From assembly GCF_001306915.1 (NCBI RefSeq), contig NZ_LJTC01000003.1, forward strand, positions 245,833-309,832: a stretch of DNA of 64,000 nt, written 5' to 3'. The stretch is from Pseudoalteromonas lipolytica. GTDB lineage: Bacteria; Pseudomonadota; Gammaproteobacteria; Enterobacterales; Alteromonadaceae. Under the pieces are notes generated by a model that had not been told where the DNA came from, made no database searches, and was given only the letters and a program-made list of their open reading frames with translations. This document shows, one piece after another, positions 17,639 through 27,400 of the stretch (the stretch's first letter is position 1; each line of letters starts with the position of its first letter). Both the position numbers and the translations under genes were made by a program.

Positions 17639-18942
17639 TATACGTCCTGTTTACCTGTGAAATGTTTTTTAATAGTGCGCCAACAGTCAGTATAATTAGG
17701 CTGACGCTCTTTACCTTCAAGGGCATATTTAGTTGGTGAAATAACGTAACGCGATTCGAACATAAATGCCAAGGTGTTTTCGTAGCGTTGTGGTTCAAGT
17801 TCAGCATTTGATGCTTTTTCGAATACATCGGCTTCTGGACCATGTGGCGACATACAATTATGTAAGCTAGAACCACCTGGTACAAAGCCATGCTCTTTGG
17901 CATCGTACACACCTTCGATTAAGCCCATAAACTCACTCATGATATTACGGTGGTAATAAGGTGGACGGAATGTGTTTTCAGCCACCATCCAGCGTGGAGG
18001 GAAGATAGCAAAATCGATATTAGCGACACCTTCTGTACCCGATGGTGATGTTAATACAGTAAAGATTGATGGGTCTGGGTGATCGTAACTTACTGTATTC
18101 ATAACATTGAATCTAGCAAGGTCATACTTGTAAGGTGCACTGTTACCCGTCCAAGCAACCACATCTAATGGCGAGTGGCCAATATCACAACGGAACATAT
18201 TGCCATTGAATTTAGCAACGAGTTCAAAATCACCTTCAATATCTTCGAAAGCGGCTACAGGGTAGTGGAAGTCACGGTCATTAGCATAACCATTGGCACC
18301 CACTGGGCCGCGCTCTGGTAAAATATAGGCATGGCCATAGTTTTCACAGATATAGCCACGGGCTGTATCTGTAAGCAAATCAACTGCGAACTTAATGCCA
18401 CGAGGAATTACGGCAATTTCGCCTGCACGAACGGTGAGTATCCCGCACTCGGTTCTAAGTAATAGCTCACCTTGTTGCGGCACGAATAACATTTCACCGT
18501 CAGCATTATAAAAGTAACGGTGTTGCATTGATTTATTAGCGACATAAATATGAATACCAATACCTATTTGTGCATTGGCACTGCCGTTTGCAGCCATAGT
18601 GACTAAACCATCTATAAAATCGGTTGGCTTCGTAGGAATGTCGATTGGATCCCAACGCAGCATCGTCGGTGGTGTTGGCACTTCTGTAATAGGAGCGGTG
18701 CGAATAAGGCCATTATCAATTGGCGTGTAATCACCTTGTACTACTGATGGGCGAATGCGGTAAAACCAAGTGCGACGGTTATCAGCACGGGGCGCTGTAA
18801 AAGCCGTAGTACTGAACTGCTCAGCATATAAATCGTATTTAACTTTTTGCGGGCTGAATTGACCGATAGGTAATGCACCGGGTAATGCTTCGGTTTCGAA
18901 TTCATTACCAAAGCCTGTCATATATTGTAATTCGTTATTCAT
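17638..18942 (-). CDS. hmgA: Homogentisate 1,2-dioxygenase
   Basis: Iron(II) dioxygenase that opens the aromatic ring of homogentisate to give maleylacetoacetate. The chain is 434 residues, the family length. It starts [19 protein letters not shown], and the iron-ligand region is visible as [19 protein letters not shown], followed by [14 protein letters not shown]. An upstream in-frame start at 18981 is rejected, because AGGAG sits properly before 18942 and the family N-terminus begins there. Divergent from a MarR gene that probably regulates it. Confidence 0.96.
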   Translation of the reverse strand: MNNELQYMTGFGNEFETEALPGALPIGQFSPQKVKYDLYAEQFSTTAFTAPRADNRRTWFYRIRPSVVQGDYTPIDNGLIRTAPITEVPTPPTMLRWDPIDIPTKPTDFIDGLVTMAANGSANAQIGIGIHIYVANKSMQHRYFYNADGEMLFVPQQGELLLRTECGILTVRAGEIAVIPRGIKFAVDLLTDTARGYICENYGHAYILPERGPVGANGYANDRDFHYPVAAFEDIEGDFELVAKFNGNMFRCDIGHSPLDVVAWTGNSAPYKYDLARFNVMNTVSYDHPDPSIFTVLTSPSGTEGVANIDFAIFPPRWMVAENTFRPPYYHRNIMSEFMGLIEGVYDAKEHGFVPGGSSLHNCMSPHGPEADVFEKASNAELEPQRYENTLAFMFESRYVISPTKYALEGKERQPNYTDCWRTIKKHFTGKQDV

Positions 18943-18988
18943 CACTAGACTCCTGAAAGGTTTTAGGTAAGATACTCTCATGTGAGAC

Positions 18989-19012
18989 TAAATTCAAACT
19001 ACACTGAATTTA
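18989..19012. promoter_or_regulatory. Candidate MarR operator between hmgA and marR
   Basis: Perfect 8-bp arms TAAATTCA and TGAATTTA are separated by 8 bases, in the middle of the 103-base divergent gap. A second small palindrome (ATTTAC/GTAAAT, 19008-19023) overlaps it. Both fit a MarR dimer site controlling hmgA-maiA and possibly the regulator itself. Confidence 0.55.
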
Positions 19013-19045
19013 CTTGTGTAAATATTTTTTGACAGTAGTGCAGCT

Positions 19046-19501
19046 ATGACGACAGATAATCAAACAACGCTCGATTTAAAACAGTTCTTACCTTATTCAC
19101 TAACTAATATTGCAATGCAAATGAGTGAGCAGTTTAGTGAGCTATATCAACAGCAGTTCGATTTAACCGTGCCACAATGGCGGATAATTGCGAATTTAGC
19201 GCAATATGGTGAGCGCACTGCCAAAGAATTATGTGATATGGCACGAATGGATAAATCAACGGTGTCTCGAGCAGTAAAGTCGCTATTGACCAGAAACCTC
19301 ATAACAGCAAAGGAAAACCCTAAGGACAAACGCGCAAGTTTGTTATCACTTTCCGTTGAGGGGAACCGTCTGCATGAACAAATTGTGCCATTAGCAAATG
19401 AGTGGCAAGCAGGTTTAGTGAGTGACTTAGATAGGCAAGAACTTAAACAATTTATAAGCACTCTTAGTAAGCTTTCCAATCACTTAAATAAAAATGTTTA
19501 A
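19046..19501 (+). CDS. MarR-family regulator, probably of homogentisate catabolism
   Basis: A 151-residue winged-helix protein. The domain spans about residues 30-130, with LTVPQWRIIANLAQYGERTAKEL, the recognition helix DKSTVSRAVKSLLTRNLI, and a wing around KENPKDKRASLLSL. It is divergent from hmgA and may repress or respond to aromatic intermediates; this role is inferred only from position and the palindromes between the two genes. Confidence 0.88.
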   Translation: MTTDNQTTLDLKQFLPYSLTNIAMQMSEQFSELYQQQFDLTVPQWRIIANLAQYGERTAKELCDMARMDKSTVSRAVKSLLTRNLITAKENPKDKRASLLSLSVEGNRLHEQIVPLANEWQAGLVSDLDRQELKQFISTLSKLSNHLNKNV

Positions 19502-19526
19502 ATCTGTAATCAAGGCTTTATAGCAA

Positions 19527-19571
19527 TTGATTTAGACAATCGATACATATATGATAATGGCTATCATTTAC
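19527..19571 (+). promoter_or_regulatory. Promoter with Fur box for the iron-transport operon
   Basis: TTGATT (19527-19532), 17 bases, TATGAT (19550-19555) form a sigma-70 promoter. GATAATGGCTATCATTTAC at 19553-19571 matches the 19-base Fur consensus at 14 positions and contains a perfect ATGATA/TATCAT inverted repeat. Overlap with the -10 region predicts repression by iron-loaded Fur. Confidence 0.75.
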
Positions 19572-19596
19572 AATTAGAAACTTGGATGTCCCCCCT

Positions 19597-20409
19597 ATGA
19601 AATTAGCGTTAAACACCGTTAAAACACTAGGTCTTAGCCTAGTATTAGCATCTACTTTTATTGCCCAACCTGTATTGGCAAATGGCCCAATTGGTGAGCA
19701 CGTTAATCATCTAAAAGAAAATTTAAAAGATTACTCAGAAGACGTTGAGTGGATGGTCGGTAAAGTTGACACCATGGTTACCGATTATGAAACAAAAGGC
19801 GCAAAAGCAGTTAAAAGCGATGATTTAATTGAATACTGGGAATCAGTAAAGTTTCACAGTGCGATTGAAACGAATTATGTGCCGGTTTATGCATCAATCT
19901 GGCAAGGCATTTATGGTATCAAAATGGCTATTGATGACAAAAAACCAGCAAGCGAAGTACGTAAACACCAAAAGGCCTTAAATGCTGCCTTGTGGCAGGG
20001 TCTTGGAGCTGTTAAACTTGCTGCTGACTTCCAGCAAAAAGGCTTATTAAAAGCTGTAAAAGCAACTGCTTCTGAAACAATGACGCAAAGCGCTACTATC
20101 GATGAGATCAAACATAAATTAGACCGTGTTGTTGCAAAATACGCAGAACGTTTAAGCGATGAAGCAACGCAAATTGTACACGATACTTACCTTCACTTAT
20201 TTGAAGGTGTTGAAGGTACACTTATCGAAAAAGATGCGAAGTTAGTAGAAGTACTCGAAAAAGATTTTAACGTAACCCTGCCTAAAGCTATTTCTGATAA
20301 AGGGTCTGTTGACCAAGTCCGTGCAGTGGTTGTTGATATGCAAGAAAAACTAGATCGCGCTAAGGTGTTACTAGAAGAAGCCGAAAAAGCACGTAAGGAT
20401 GTATTTTAG
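19597..20409 (+). CDS. Exported helical protein of the iron-transport operon, function unknown
   Basis: A 270-residue protein with a signal peptide cleaved near VLANG. The mature chain is predicted almost all helical, rich in Lys, Glu and Ala, with acidic and His-containing stretches (EYWESVKFHSAIETNYVP; DTYLHLFEGVEG) that could bind metal. I do not recognise the family with confidence. It is the first gene after the Fur box, and its stop codon overlaps the start of the iron-binding protein gene, so it probably helps ferric-iron capture or delivery in the periplasm. An in-frame TTG at 19582 is less likely than this ATG. Confidence 0.8.
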   Translation: MKLALNTVKTLGLSLVLASTFIAQPVLANGPIGEHVNHLKENLKDYSEDVEWMVGKVDTMVTDYETKGAKAVKSDDLIEYWESVKFHSAIETNYVPVYASIWQGIYGIKMAIDDKKPASEVRKHQKALNAALWQGLGAVKLAADFQQKGLLKAVKATASETMTQSATIDEIKHKLDRVVAKYAERLSDEATQIVHDTYLHLFEGVEGTLIEKDAKLVEVLEKDFNVTLPKAISDKGSVDQVRAVVVDMQEKLDRAKVLLEEAEKARKDVF

Positions 20410-21449
20410 TGAAGCGTAGGACCTTTATTCAAGGCCTGGCTGCGTTTGGGGTAGTAGGCGCAATGCCGCTACCTCTTTCTCGTGCCTTTGCAGCCTCTGC
20501 TGCAAGCCCAATTTCAGTGAAAGACTTACCAGCCCTAGAGGGTGACCTAACTTTATATTTAGGCCGTGGTGAAGGTGGTTTGTACGAAAACGTACTGCAA
20601 TCAATCCAAAAGAAAAACCCAAAACTTAATTTATCTATTCGCCGTGGCCCAACTGCTGCACTTGCCAACATGATTGTGGCAGAAGCGAAAGCGGGTGTTA
20701 AACGTGCTGATCTATTTTGGGCGGTTGACTCTGGTGCGATTGGCTTAGTCACAGATGCAGGTTTAGCTAAACCGCTACCATCTGACTTAGAGGCGCAGTT
20801 ACAACCGCAGTTTCGTTATCCGGGCTGGGCACCAGTGACAGGTCGTATTCGTACATTGCCTTATAACACTAAGCGCCTAAGTAAAGATCAGATCCCAGAG
20901 AGCATAATGGCCATTGCTGATAGCGATTTATCTATTGGTTGGGCACCGGCTTATGCTTCTTTCCAATCATTTGTCACGGCAATGCGTATTCTTGAAGGTG
21001 AAGATAAAACCGCTAAATGGCTTAAGAAAGTTCAAAAACGTTCGAAAACTTATGCAGGCGAGCTTGGCGTAGTGATGGCTGTTGAGCGTGGTGAAGTGGA
21101 TATCGGTTTTGCAAACCATTATTACACGTTACGTCTTAAGTCAGGTAAACCTGATGCTAATCTTGATCTAGCATTCACCAATCAAGATGCCGGTTGTTTA
21201 GTTAATGCATCAGGTGTGTTATCACTGACAGACAACCCAAATGCAATGAACTTTATGCGCTACTTACTAAGTTCTGAAGTACAAAGTTACTTAGCACGTG
21301 AAGCGTACGAAATTCCATTGATCCAGGGCATTGAACAGCCTGCTGGGTTACCAGCATTAACGGATGTGTCACCGCCGAAAATCGATTTAACTCAATTGGC
21401 AGATTTAAGGCCAACACTTGACCTTATGCGCAGTAGCGGTATTTTATAA
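20409..21449 (+). CDS. Periplasmic ferric-iron-type solute-binding protein of an ABC importer, Tat signal
   Basis: A 346-residue class of binding protein like FbpA/FutA. The leader KRRTFIQGLAAFG has twin arginines, suggesting Tat export in folded form. The mature part begins LEGDLTLYLGRGEGGLYENV and contains the two-lobe pattern of the extracellular-binding family. It starts with GTG overlapping the previous stop codon by one base and ends overlapping the permease start by one base. Iron as substrate is inferred from the Fur box and operon partners. Confidence 0.85.
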   Translation: MKRRTFIQGLAAFGVVGAMPLPLSRAFAASAASPISVKDLPALEGDLTLYLGRGEGGLYENVLQSIQKKNPKLNLSIRRGPTAALANMIVAEAKAGVKRADLFWAVDSGAIGLVTDAGLAKPLPSDLEAQLQPQFRYPGWAPVTGRIRTLPYNTKRLSKDQIPESIMAIADSDLSIGWAPAYASFQSFVTAMRILEGEDKTAKWLKKVQKRSKTYAGELGVVMAVERGEVDIGFANHYYTLRLKSGKPDANLDLAFTNQDAGCLVNASGVLSLTDNPNAMNFMRYLLSSEVQSYLAREAYEIPLIQGIEQPAGLPALTDVSPPKIDLTQLADLRPTLDLMRSSGIL

Positions 21450-22948
21450 TGCGCATACCTGCTTCTTATCCCATGGCGCTGCTTGCAGCGCTTTTGGCGT
21501 TAGTGCCAGTTTATATTCTGATCACCTTAGCCAGTGATGCGACGGCTGTTTTTGATAGTCATAATTTAAAAATTCTTGGTAACACTTTATCACTTATGGT
21601 GTTAACTGTTTTAGGCTCTATTTTAATTGGCGTGCCTCTGGCGTTTATTAGTGCCTATGTTCAACTTCCTTTTAAAAAGCTTTGGCTTGTTTTGTTTGCA
21701 GCGCCACTTGCTATTCCAAGTTATATTGGCGCGTTTACTTTATATGCAGCATTTGGCCCCGGTGGTGAGATAAATCAGCTGCTAGGCTTTGAAACCCCGC
21801 CTATGTATGGCTTAACGGGGGCTGCCATTGTAATGACGCTATACACATTTCCGTTTGTGATGCTAACAACGCGTTCGTCTTTACTTAGTCTCGATGCCAG
21901 CATGGTAAACGCGGCTCGCACTTTAGGCATGTCGATGCCGATGAGTGTGTTTAAAGTCATATTACCGCGTGTAATAAACGGTATTGCGGCGGGCTCATTA
22001 CTGGTTGCACTTTATACCCTATCAGATTTTGGTACACCGGCGATGATGCGCCTAGATACCTTTACTCGGGTAATCTATGTTGAATATAACGCCTTTGGCT
22101 TAAGTCGTGCAGCGATGTTGTCGCTTCAATTAATGGTAATAGTAGGCTTTTTACTGTTCATCGAATCACAAATTAAAACAGCTTCAGAGCGCCACGGTAG
22201 ACCGCTAATGTTATTTCCATCAAACGGGCAAAAGTTAGCCATGCTGGTGACTTTTCTACCTGTTTTATTATTGGCTATTTGTTTGCCGTTAGCCATTTTT
22301 ACCCTTTGGCTTGCCCGTGATGGTGTTGCTGATTTTGATTTCAGCATTGCGTGGAACTCAGCTTATGCATCTGGCATTGCGGCTATTGTCGCTGTTGTGG
22401 TTGCTGTGCCTGTAGCGCATGCTGCCTTAAGCGGTAAAGTAGGGCGCATTATGGAACGGGTAACTTATTTCGGATTTGGTATTCCGGGTATAGTGATGGG
22501 GACGGCGCTTGTTTATGGTGGCCTGCAATTACCGCTTTTATACCAAACTCTGGCATTATTAGTGATTGCCTATGTGCTGCGCTTTTTACCGCTGGCAGTT
22601 GGCTCTGTACGAACCAGCACAGAACACTTAGATTCTAGCTTAATCAAATCGGCACGTGTATTAGGTGCCAGCCCTCGTGAAGCATTTATGCGTATTACCT
22701 TGCCTTTAACACTGCGCGGTATTATTGCTGGTGCAGCCTTGGTATTTTTAGAATCAATGCGAGAGCTTGAAGCAACATTGTTACTCGGCCCAACAGGGTT
22801 TGAAACCCTATCAACTTATTTATGGCGTGTTTATGAAGCCGGTTATTTCGGTCGCGCTGCAATACCTGGGCTCTTGTTAGTAGTGATATCAGCATGTGGC
22901 TTAGCTATAATGCTCTCAGGCGAAAAGCGCAGTCAATTAGAACATTAA
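21449..22948 (+). CDS. Ferric-iron-type ABC transporter permease
   Basis: A 499-residue inner-membrane permease with two fused BPD domains of about six helices each, like FbpB. Both halves carry an EAA-type loop: NAARTLGMSMPMSVFKVILPR at about 150-170, and SARVLGASPREAFMRITLP at about 400-418. These loops contact the ATPase. It is translationally coupled to the binding protein and followed 11 bases later by the ATPase gene. Confidence 0.92.
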   Translation: MRIPASYPMALLAALLALVPVYILITLASDATAVFDSHNLKILGNTLSLMVLTVLGSILIGVPLAFISAYVQLPFKKLWLVLFAAPLAIPSYIGAFTLYAAFGPGGEINQLLGFETPPMYGLTGAAIVMTLYTFPFVMLTTRSSLLSLDASMVNAARTLGMSMPMSVFKVILPRVINGIAAGSLLVALYTLSDFGTPAMMRLDTFTRVIYVEYNAFGLSRAAMLSLQLMVIVGFLLFIESQIKTASERHGRPLMLFPSNGQKLAMLVTFLPVLLLAICLPLAIFTLWLARDGVADFDFSIAWNSAYASGIAAIVAVVVAVPVAHAALSGKVGRIMERVTYFGFGIPGIVMGTALVYGGLQLPLLYQTLALLVIAYVLRFLPLAVGSVRTSTEHLDSSLIKSARVLGASPREAFMRITLPLTLRGIIAGAALVFLESMRELEATLLLGPTGFETLSTYLWRVYEAGYFGRAAIPGLLLVVISACGLAIMLSGEKRSQLEH

Positions 22949-22959
22949 GGATCAGTTTA

Positions 22960-23970
22960 ATGCTATCAGTTAGTAAGCTGTCTATCGATTATGGTAGCAA
23001 TCGTGTGGTAAGTGAACTTAACTTATCACTTGGGGAAAGTGAGATCCTCATGCTAGTTGGTCCAACTGGCTGTGGTAAAAGTACAATTTTACAAGCGTTA
23101 GCCGGGCTTATTCCTATCAGCGAAGGCGAAATTAATTTAGGCTCATGGCGTGCAACACCCAAATTAAAAGTACCACCAGAAAAACGTAAAGTAGGTATGG
23201 TCTTTCAAGACTTTGCGTTATTTCCGCATTTAACAGTGCAGCAAAATATTTGCTTTAGATTAACCGATACCTCGAAAGCAGATCATTGGATTAAATTACT
23301 GGGTCTTGAAGCTTTTCGTGATAAAAAGCCTGCTACTTTATCGGGTGGTCAAAAGCAGCGTGTAGCCCTTGCGCGTACTCTAGCTCACGAACCTGACTTC
23401 GTATTACTTGACGAGCCGTTATCAAACTTAGATGCAGCTTTAAAAGACACCCTTCGTTGGGATATTCGTAATGCATTAAAAGATGCGGGTGTACCTGCTA
23501 TTTGGGTAACCCATGACCAAGAAGAAGCCTTATCTGTCGGTGACCGAGTTGGCGTACTGAAAGAAGGGATTATTCAGCAAATAGATACCCCTGAACGCTG
23601 CTTTAGCTTACCAAGCAATCGCTTTGTTGCACGTTTCTTAGGTGAAGCAAGTTTCATTGCCGGTAACTGTGAAGGTGATATCGCCACCACTGATTTAGGT
23701 AATGCCCCAGCTATTAAGGTTGATCATGAAACCGCGAAGGTTGATGTATTACTTCGCCCTGATGATATTAATCTTATTCAAAATGCAGCTACTAGCAATG
23801 GTAAAGTGACATGGGTCCGTTACGAAGGTGGCAGCCGCTTATGCGCTGTTAAACTGGCATGTGATACTGTGGTGACAAGCCGTGTTAGCCATGAAGTGAT
23901 GGTACGTCCAGGTGATGCAGTGCATGTTTCTATCAATACAACACATCCACTTGCGGTTTACGCAGCTTAA
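22960..23970 (+). CDS. Ferric-iron-type ABC transporter ATP-binding protein
   Basis: A 336-residue ATPase that powers the importer. Walker A is GPTGCGKST, the signature is LSGGQKQRVALARTLA, Walker B is FVLLDEPLSN with the D-loop LDAALK, and the switch His is in WVTHDQEEAL. A C-terminal TOBE-like domain follows (about residues 260-336), as in FbpC. I chose the ATG at 22960, preceded by AAGG, over an in-frame start at 22894 inside the permease gene. Confidence 0.93.
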   Translation: MLSVSKLSIDYGSNRVVSELNLSLGESEILMLVGPTGCGKSTILQALAGLIPISEGEINLGSWRATPKLKVPPEKRKVGMVFQDFALFPHLTVQQNICFRLTDTSKADHWIKLLGLEAFRDKKPATLSGGQKQRVALARTLAHEPDFVLLDEPLSNLDAALKDTLRWDIRNALKDAGVPAIWVTHDQEEALSVGDRVGVLKEGIIQQIDTPERCFSLPSNRFVARFLGEASFIAGNCEGDIATTDLGNAPAIKVDHETAKVDVLLRPDDINLIQNAATSNGKVTWVRYEGGSRLCAVKLACDTVVTSRVSHEVMVRPGDAVHVSINTTHPLAVYAA

Positions 23971-24015
23971 ATAGACATAACTGTGCAGGTCTCATTGGCC
24001 TGCATTTACATATCA

Positions 24016-24085
24016 GTGTAGGTCGGGCTTTAGCCCGTCATCATTTGGTGTTTAAACATTTGTCGCCATAAATGACGACCTACAT
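24016..24085. repeat. REP-like compound palindrome
   Basis: Outer arms GTAGGTCG (24018-24025) and CGACCTAC (24076-24083) enclose an inner hairpin GGGCTTTAGCCC and a second small one (GTCG/CGAC). A degraded partner in opposite orientation lies at 24233-24253, around GGCTAAAGCC. Paired palindromes of this kind are typical of REP/BIME elements. Confidence 0.6.
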
Positions 24086-24121
24086 AACAATCTTAGATCG
24101 AGTTAAACATCAGCCCTCAGA

Positions 24122-24311
24122 CGCGATGTAAAATCTGCTTCATATAAATGCATTAATTTGTTACTTCAAGCTTTAATCTTGGTACTGGCTTATTTTCCTC
24201 TCGTATCTCGTATCTCATTTCTACAACCATTCCCGGCTAAAGCCAGTCCTACGAAAAGATTTATCAGGTGTTAGATTCTAGGTTTTATGTAGAAGGGCGC
24301 GATGTAAAATC
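24122..24311. repeat. 14-base direct repeat CGCGATGTAAAATC
   Basis: Identical copies lie at 24122-24135 and 24298-24311, on either side of the second REP-like palindrome. They may be the edges of an old duplicated or inserted unit. Confidence 0.55.
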
Positions 24312-24319
24312 GCTGCTAC

Positions 24320-24414
24320 CTAGCAACTCGCTAACTTTACTCTTGGAGCTTTACGCTTGCTAACTTTCCCCTAGTAGCTTTACTCTCGTAACTAGCAACT
24401 CCCTAACTTTCTCC
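24320..24414. repeat. Degenerate repeats around CTAACTTT
   Basis: Three related copies: CTAGCAACTCGCTAACTTTA (24320-24339), a shorter TGCTAACTTTCC near 24358, and CTAGCAACTCCCTAACTTTC (24392-24411). The spacing is irregular, so this is not a clean tandem array. Confidence 0.55.
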
Positions 24415-24422
24415 AAAACGTA

Positions 24423-24450
24423 AAAAGCCCGCCAGTAGGGGCGGGCTTTT
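24423..24450. terminator. Terminator after TonB-dependent receptor gene
   Basis: An 11-bp stem AAAAGCCCGCC with its complement around a 6-base loop, flanked by T-runs on both strands. It lies 25 bases beyond the receptor stop codon on the minus strand. Confidence 0.9.
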
Positions 24451-24475
24451 GCTTCATAACAAGTTTAACTCGTTA

Positions 24476-27400
24476 TTAGAATGTGTAACGTACACCTACA
24501 CGCATTTCCCAAACTGATGCACCGCTTTGAGTTGCAGTTTTACCATTGTTAGGGCTGAAGTCAGAGTATACGTAACGACCTTGGTCATCGATTGATGTTT
24601 TGATCATACGGTTACCAACGAAGTTACCTTTCTTAAGTACGCCCCAGTCATCGTTTAACATGTTAGTTAAGTTATCGATAACGAAGAATACTTCACCTTT
24701 GTGACCAGGCATGAAACCAGGTAACTCTTGAGTCATCTTGAAGTTAACTTTAGTGAACCAATCAGCATTTTGGCTGTTACGGCTAACGATTTCACCGCGT
24801 TCAAGGCCTTGAGCTGAAATCCACTGGTTAAACTCAGTTACTTCTTCAGGTGTCATGTCGTAAACAACGTTAGGGTCATTTACTTCAGGGATATACATTA
24901 GCTGACGGCTGCGGTTAGAGTTGCTATCACCCCAAACACCGTCACTACCGTTATATGTATAGCTGTAAGGTAGACCTTTGAACGTTTCGCTGAATAAGTT
25001 GAAACGTGTGCTGTAGCCATCAAACAACTCAGTTGTATAACCTAATGTCATTGTGAAGCGATGAGGGATCTCGTAATCAGATGTGTGTGCACCTGGGTTA
25101 GTCGGATCGTATGTCGCCATGTTACCGTAGTTTGAACTCGCTACAGAGCTAGTCATTGGGTTTACATCTGTTGAGTCAGTGTAAGCATAAGCAAGTTGTA
25201 CGCTAATACCGTTATCAAAACGCTTACTCATTGCAGCAGAAATGATGTGAGACTCACCGCTATCACCACTTACGTTAGTCAGCAGTAAGTCACCGCTACG
25301 ACCTTCGATAGACTCAAGAATTGGACGACCGTCAAATGTAGTTCTGCCTGAATCTTGTAATGCGATGTCTTGTAAAATTGCAGCATCTTTACGCTTAGTG
25401 AATAAGTAATCTAGAGAGAAAACGTATTCATCTTCAGTTGTGTATGTTGCACCTACTGAGTATTTCCACTCTGATGGCATTTCAAAGTCTGGGTCAACAG
25501 CATTTACTGATGAGTCACCTGCACCTATTTCAGTGTTAGCAACTTTATCATATAAATCTTGAGGTACTTCGTAACCTGGAGTACCACCATTAACATTTGG
25601 AGTGTCAAATAGGTTTAGGCGTGCTTGTCTTTGTTCTTCATCTAGATAATAAACACCGTCTACATCTTTAATATCGGTACTAATATTAGTGATACCGTCG
25701 TTTGAGTACGAGTTAGATAACCAAACGTTCGGGTTACCACCAGAGAATAGGCCTACACCTGCACGTACTTCTAACGAGTCTGTTGCATACCATTCAAAGC
25801 CTACACGTGGTTGAATTAAATCGATGCCATCAAATGTTGCTTGGTTGCTGAAACCGTAGCGGTTTGTAAAGTTCTCGTTGTAATTAGGTGAGTCATCACT
25901 TGTGTATTTATCATAGCGAAGACCAAATGTTAACGTAGCATCTAAATCTGTGAAGCTGTACTCATCTTGCACATAGAAAGTATGTTGTGCATAAGAGAAG
26001 CTTGCAGCTGCATCGGTCGGGTTGTTTGTACCCGCAGCATTGTTGTAGTACAAGCCATCAGCAATTCCATCTTCAAAATCATCTACAGAGTTAAAACGCC
26101 ACTCACCTTGCGTATGCTGTACGAATTGGTTAAATACGTCTAGCTTTTCGTACTCATAGCCACCGGTAATCGTGTGTTGATCAAGGTAGTAAGTACCTGC
26201 AAGTTTTACAGTCGTTGTCTCATAGTCTAGGTCATTTGATTGACGTGAGTCATCTGGACCAATGTAGATAGTACCACCGTCAGCGGTATCAATTTGCATT
26301 TCACCAAAGCTGCTTGCAGCATCTAAAGATTGTACCGTTGCATCTAGCTCTGACTTACCAATACGAACTTCAGTTGAGAAGTTGTCTGACCAATCTGAGT
26401 ATAGTGAACCGATGATTGATGTAAACTCAGCACCTTGCTTGAAGAAGTGATTATCTAAAGCTACTGTATCGCTGTATGCATCTGATTGAGATAGCGTGAA
26501 AGCATCATTGTAGTTATAGATTAAGTTTGCACGATGGTCATCGTTGATGTTCCAGTCTAACTTAATTAAGATTTTTTCATCTTCTACTGGAGCACTAGAT
26601 GGCATGCCACCTGCGTCATAACCGTATACGTCTTGTGCGATTTGCTGTACACGAGCAACGTCTGCAGCTGAAACACTACCTGTGTTTAAACCGCCATACT
26701 CGTATTGTTTTACACCTTCAACTTTTTCGTATGAGGTGAATAAGAAAAGGTTATCTTTGATTAGTGGTAAACCAACGTTGAAGCCGTAACGTTTTTCAGT
26801 GTAATCACCGTTGTCGTAGTCTTCACCTTCGATTTTATCGCCTTTCATTGAATCATTTGTGTAATCGAAGAAAACACCACCGTGTACTTCGTTACCACCA
26901 GATTTAGTAACTGCGTTGATGTTACATGATGTGAAACCGCCATATTGAACATCAAATGGTGCTAGCTCAACTGCAACTTGCTCGATTGAATCGAAAGAGA
27001 AAGGAGCACCGATAGTTGGGTAACCATTTGAGCTTAAACCGAAGTTATCGTTCATACGAACGCCGTCAAGGGTTAAGCTGTTAAAACGTGGGTTACCACC
27101 ACCACAGTTGATTGAACCGCGGCTATCATCGATAGTTACACGTGGGTCGATACGGATGATATCTTTTAAATCACGGTTGATAGCTGGTTGGTTTTCTAAA
27201 TCTTCAAGAGTGAACGTTGCAGCAGGACCTGTACCACCAGACATACGGCTGATAGGGCGACCAGTAACTACGATTTGTTCTACATCAGATTGTCTCTCTA
27301 ACGTAACATTAACTGGGTAGTCAGCACCCACTTGTAGGTTAATGTTGTTGAATGTTTGATCTGCGAATACGTCAGAATCTACAACAACGCGGTAAGGACC

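Larger units (their letters stand above)
23971..24475. other. 505-base non-coding gap with decayed repeats
   Basis: No plausible gene is visible on either strand. The gap holds a weak hairpin after the ATPase gene (TGCAGG/CCTGCA, 23984-24004), two REP-like palindromes, a 14-base direct repeat, an AT-rich stretch with repeated CTAACTTT motifs, and a terminator next to the TonB-dependent receptor gene. It looks like a site where small repeats have accumulated. Confidence 0.75.

Noticed and set aside
24320..24414. CRISPR array
   Set aside because: The CTAACTTT repeats are short, irregular in spacing and degenerate, with no cas genes nearby.
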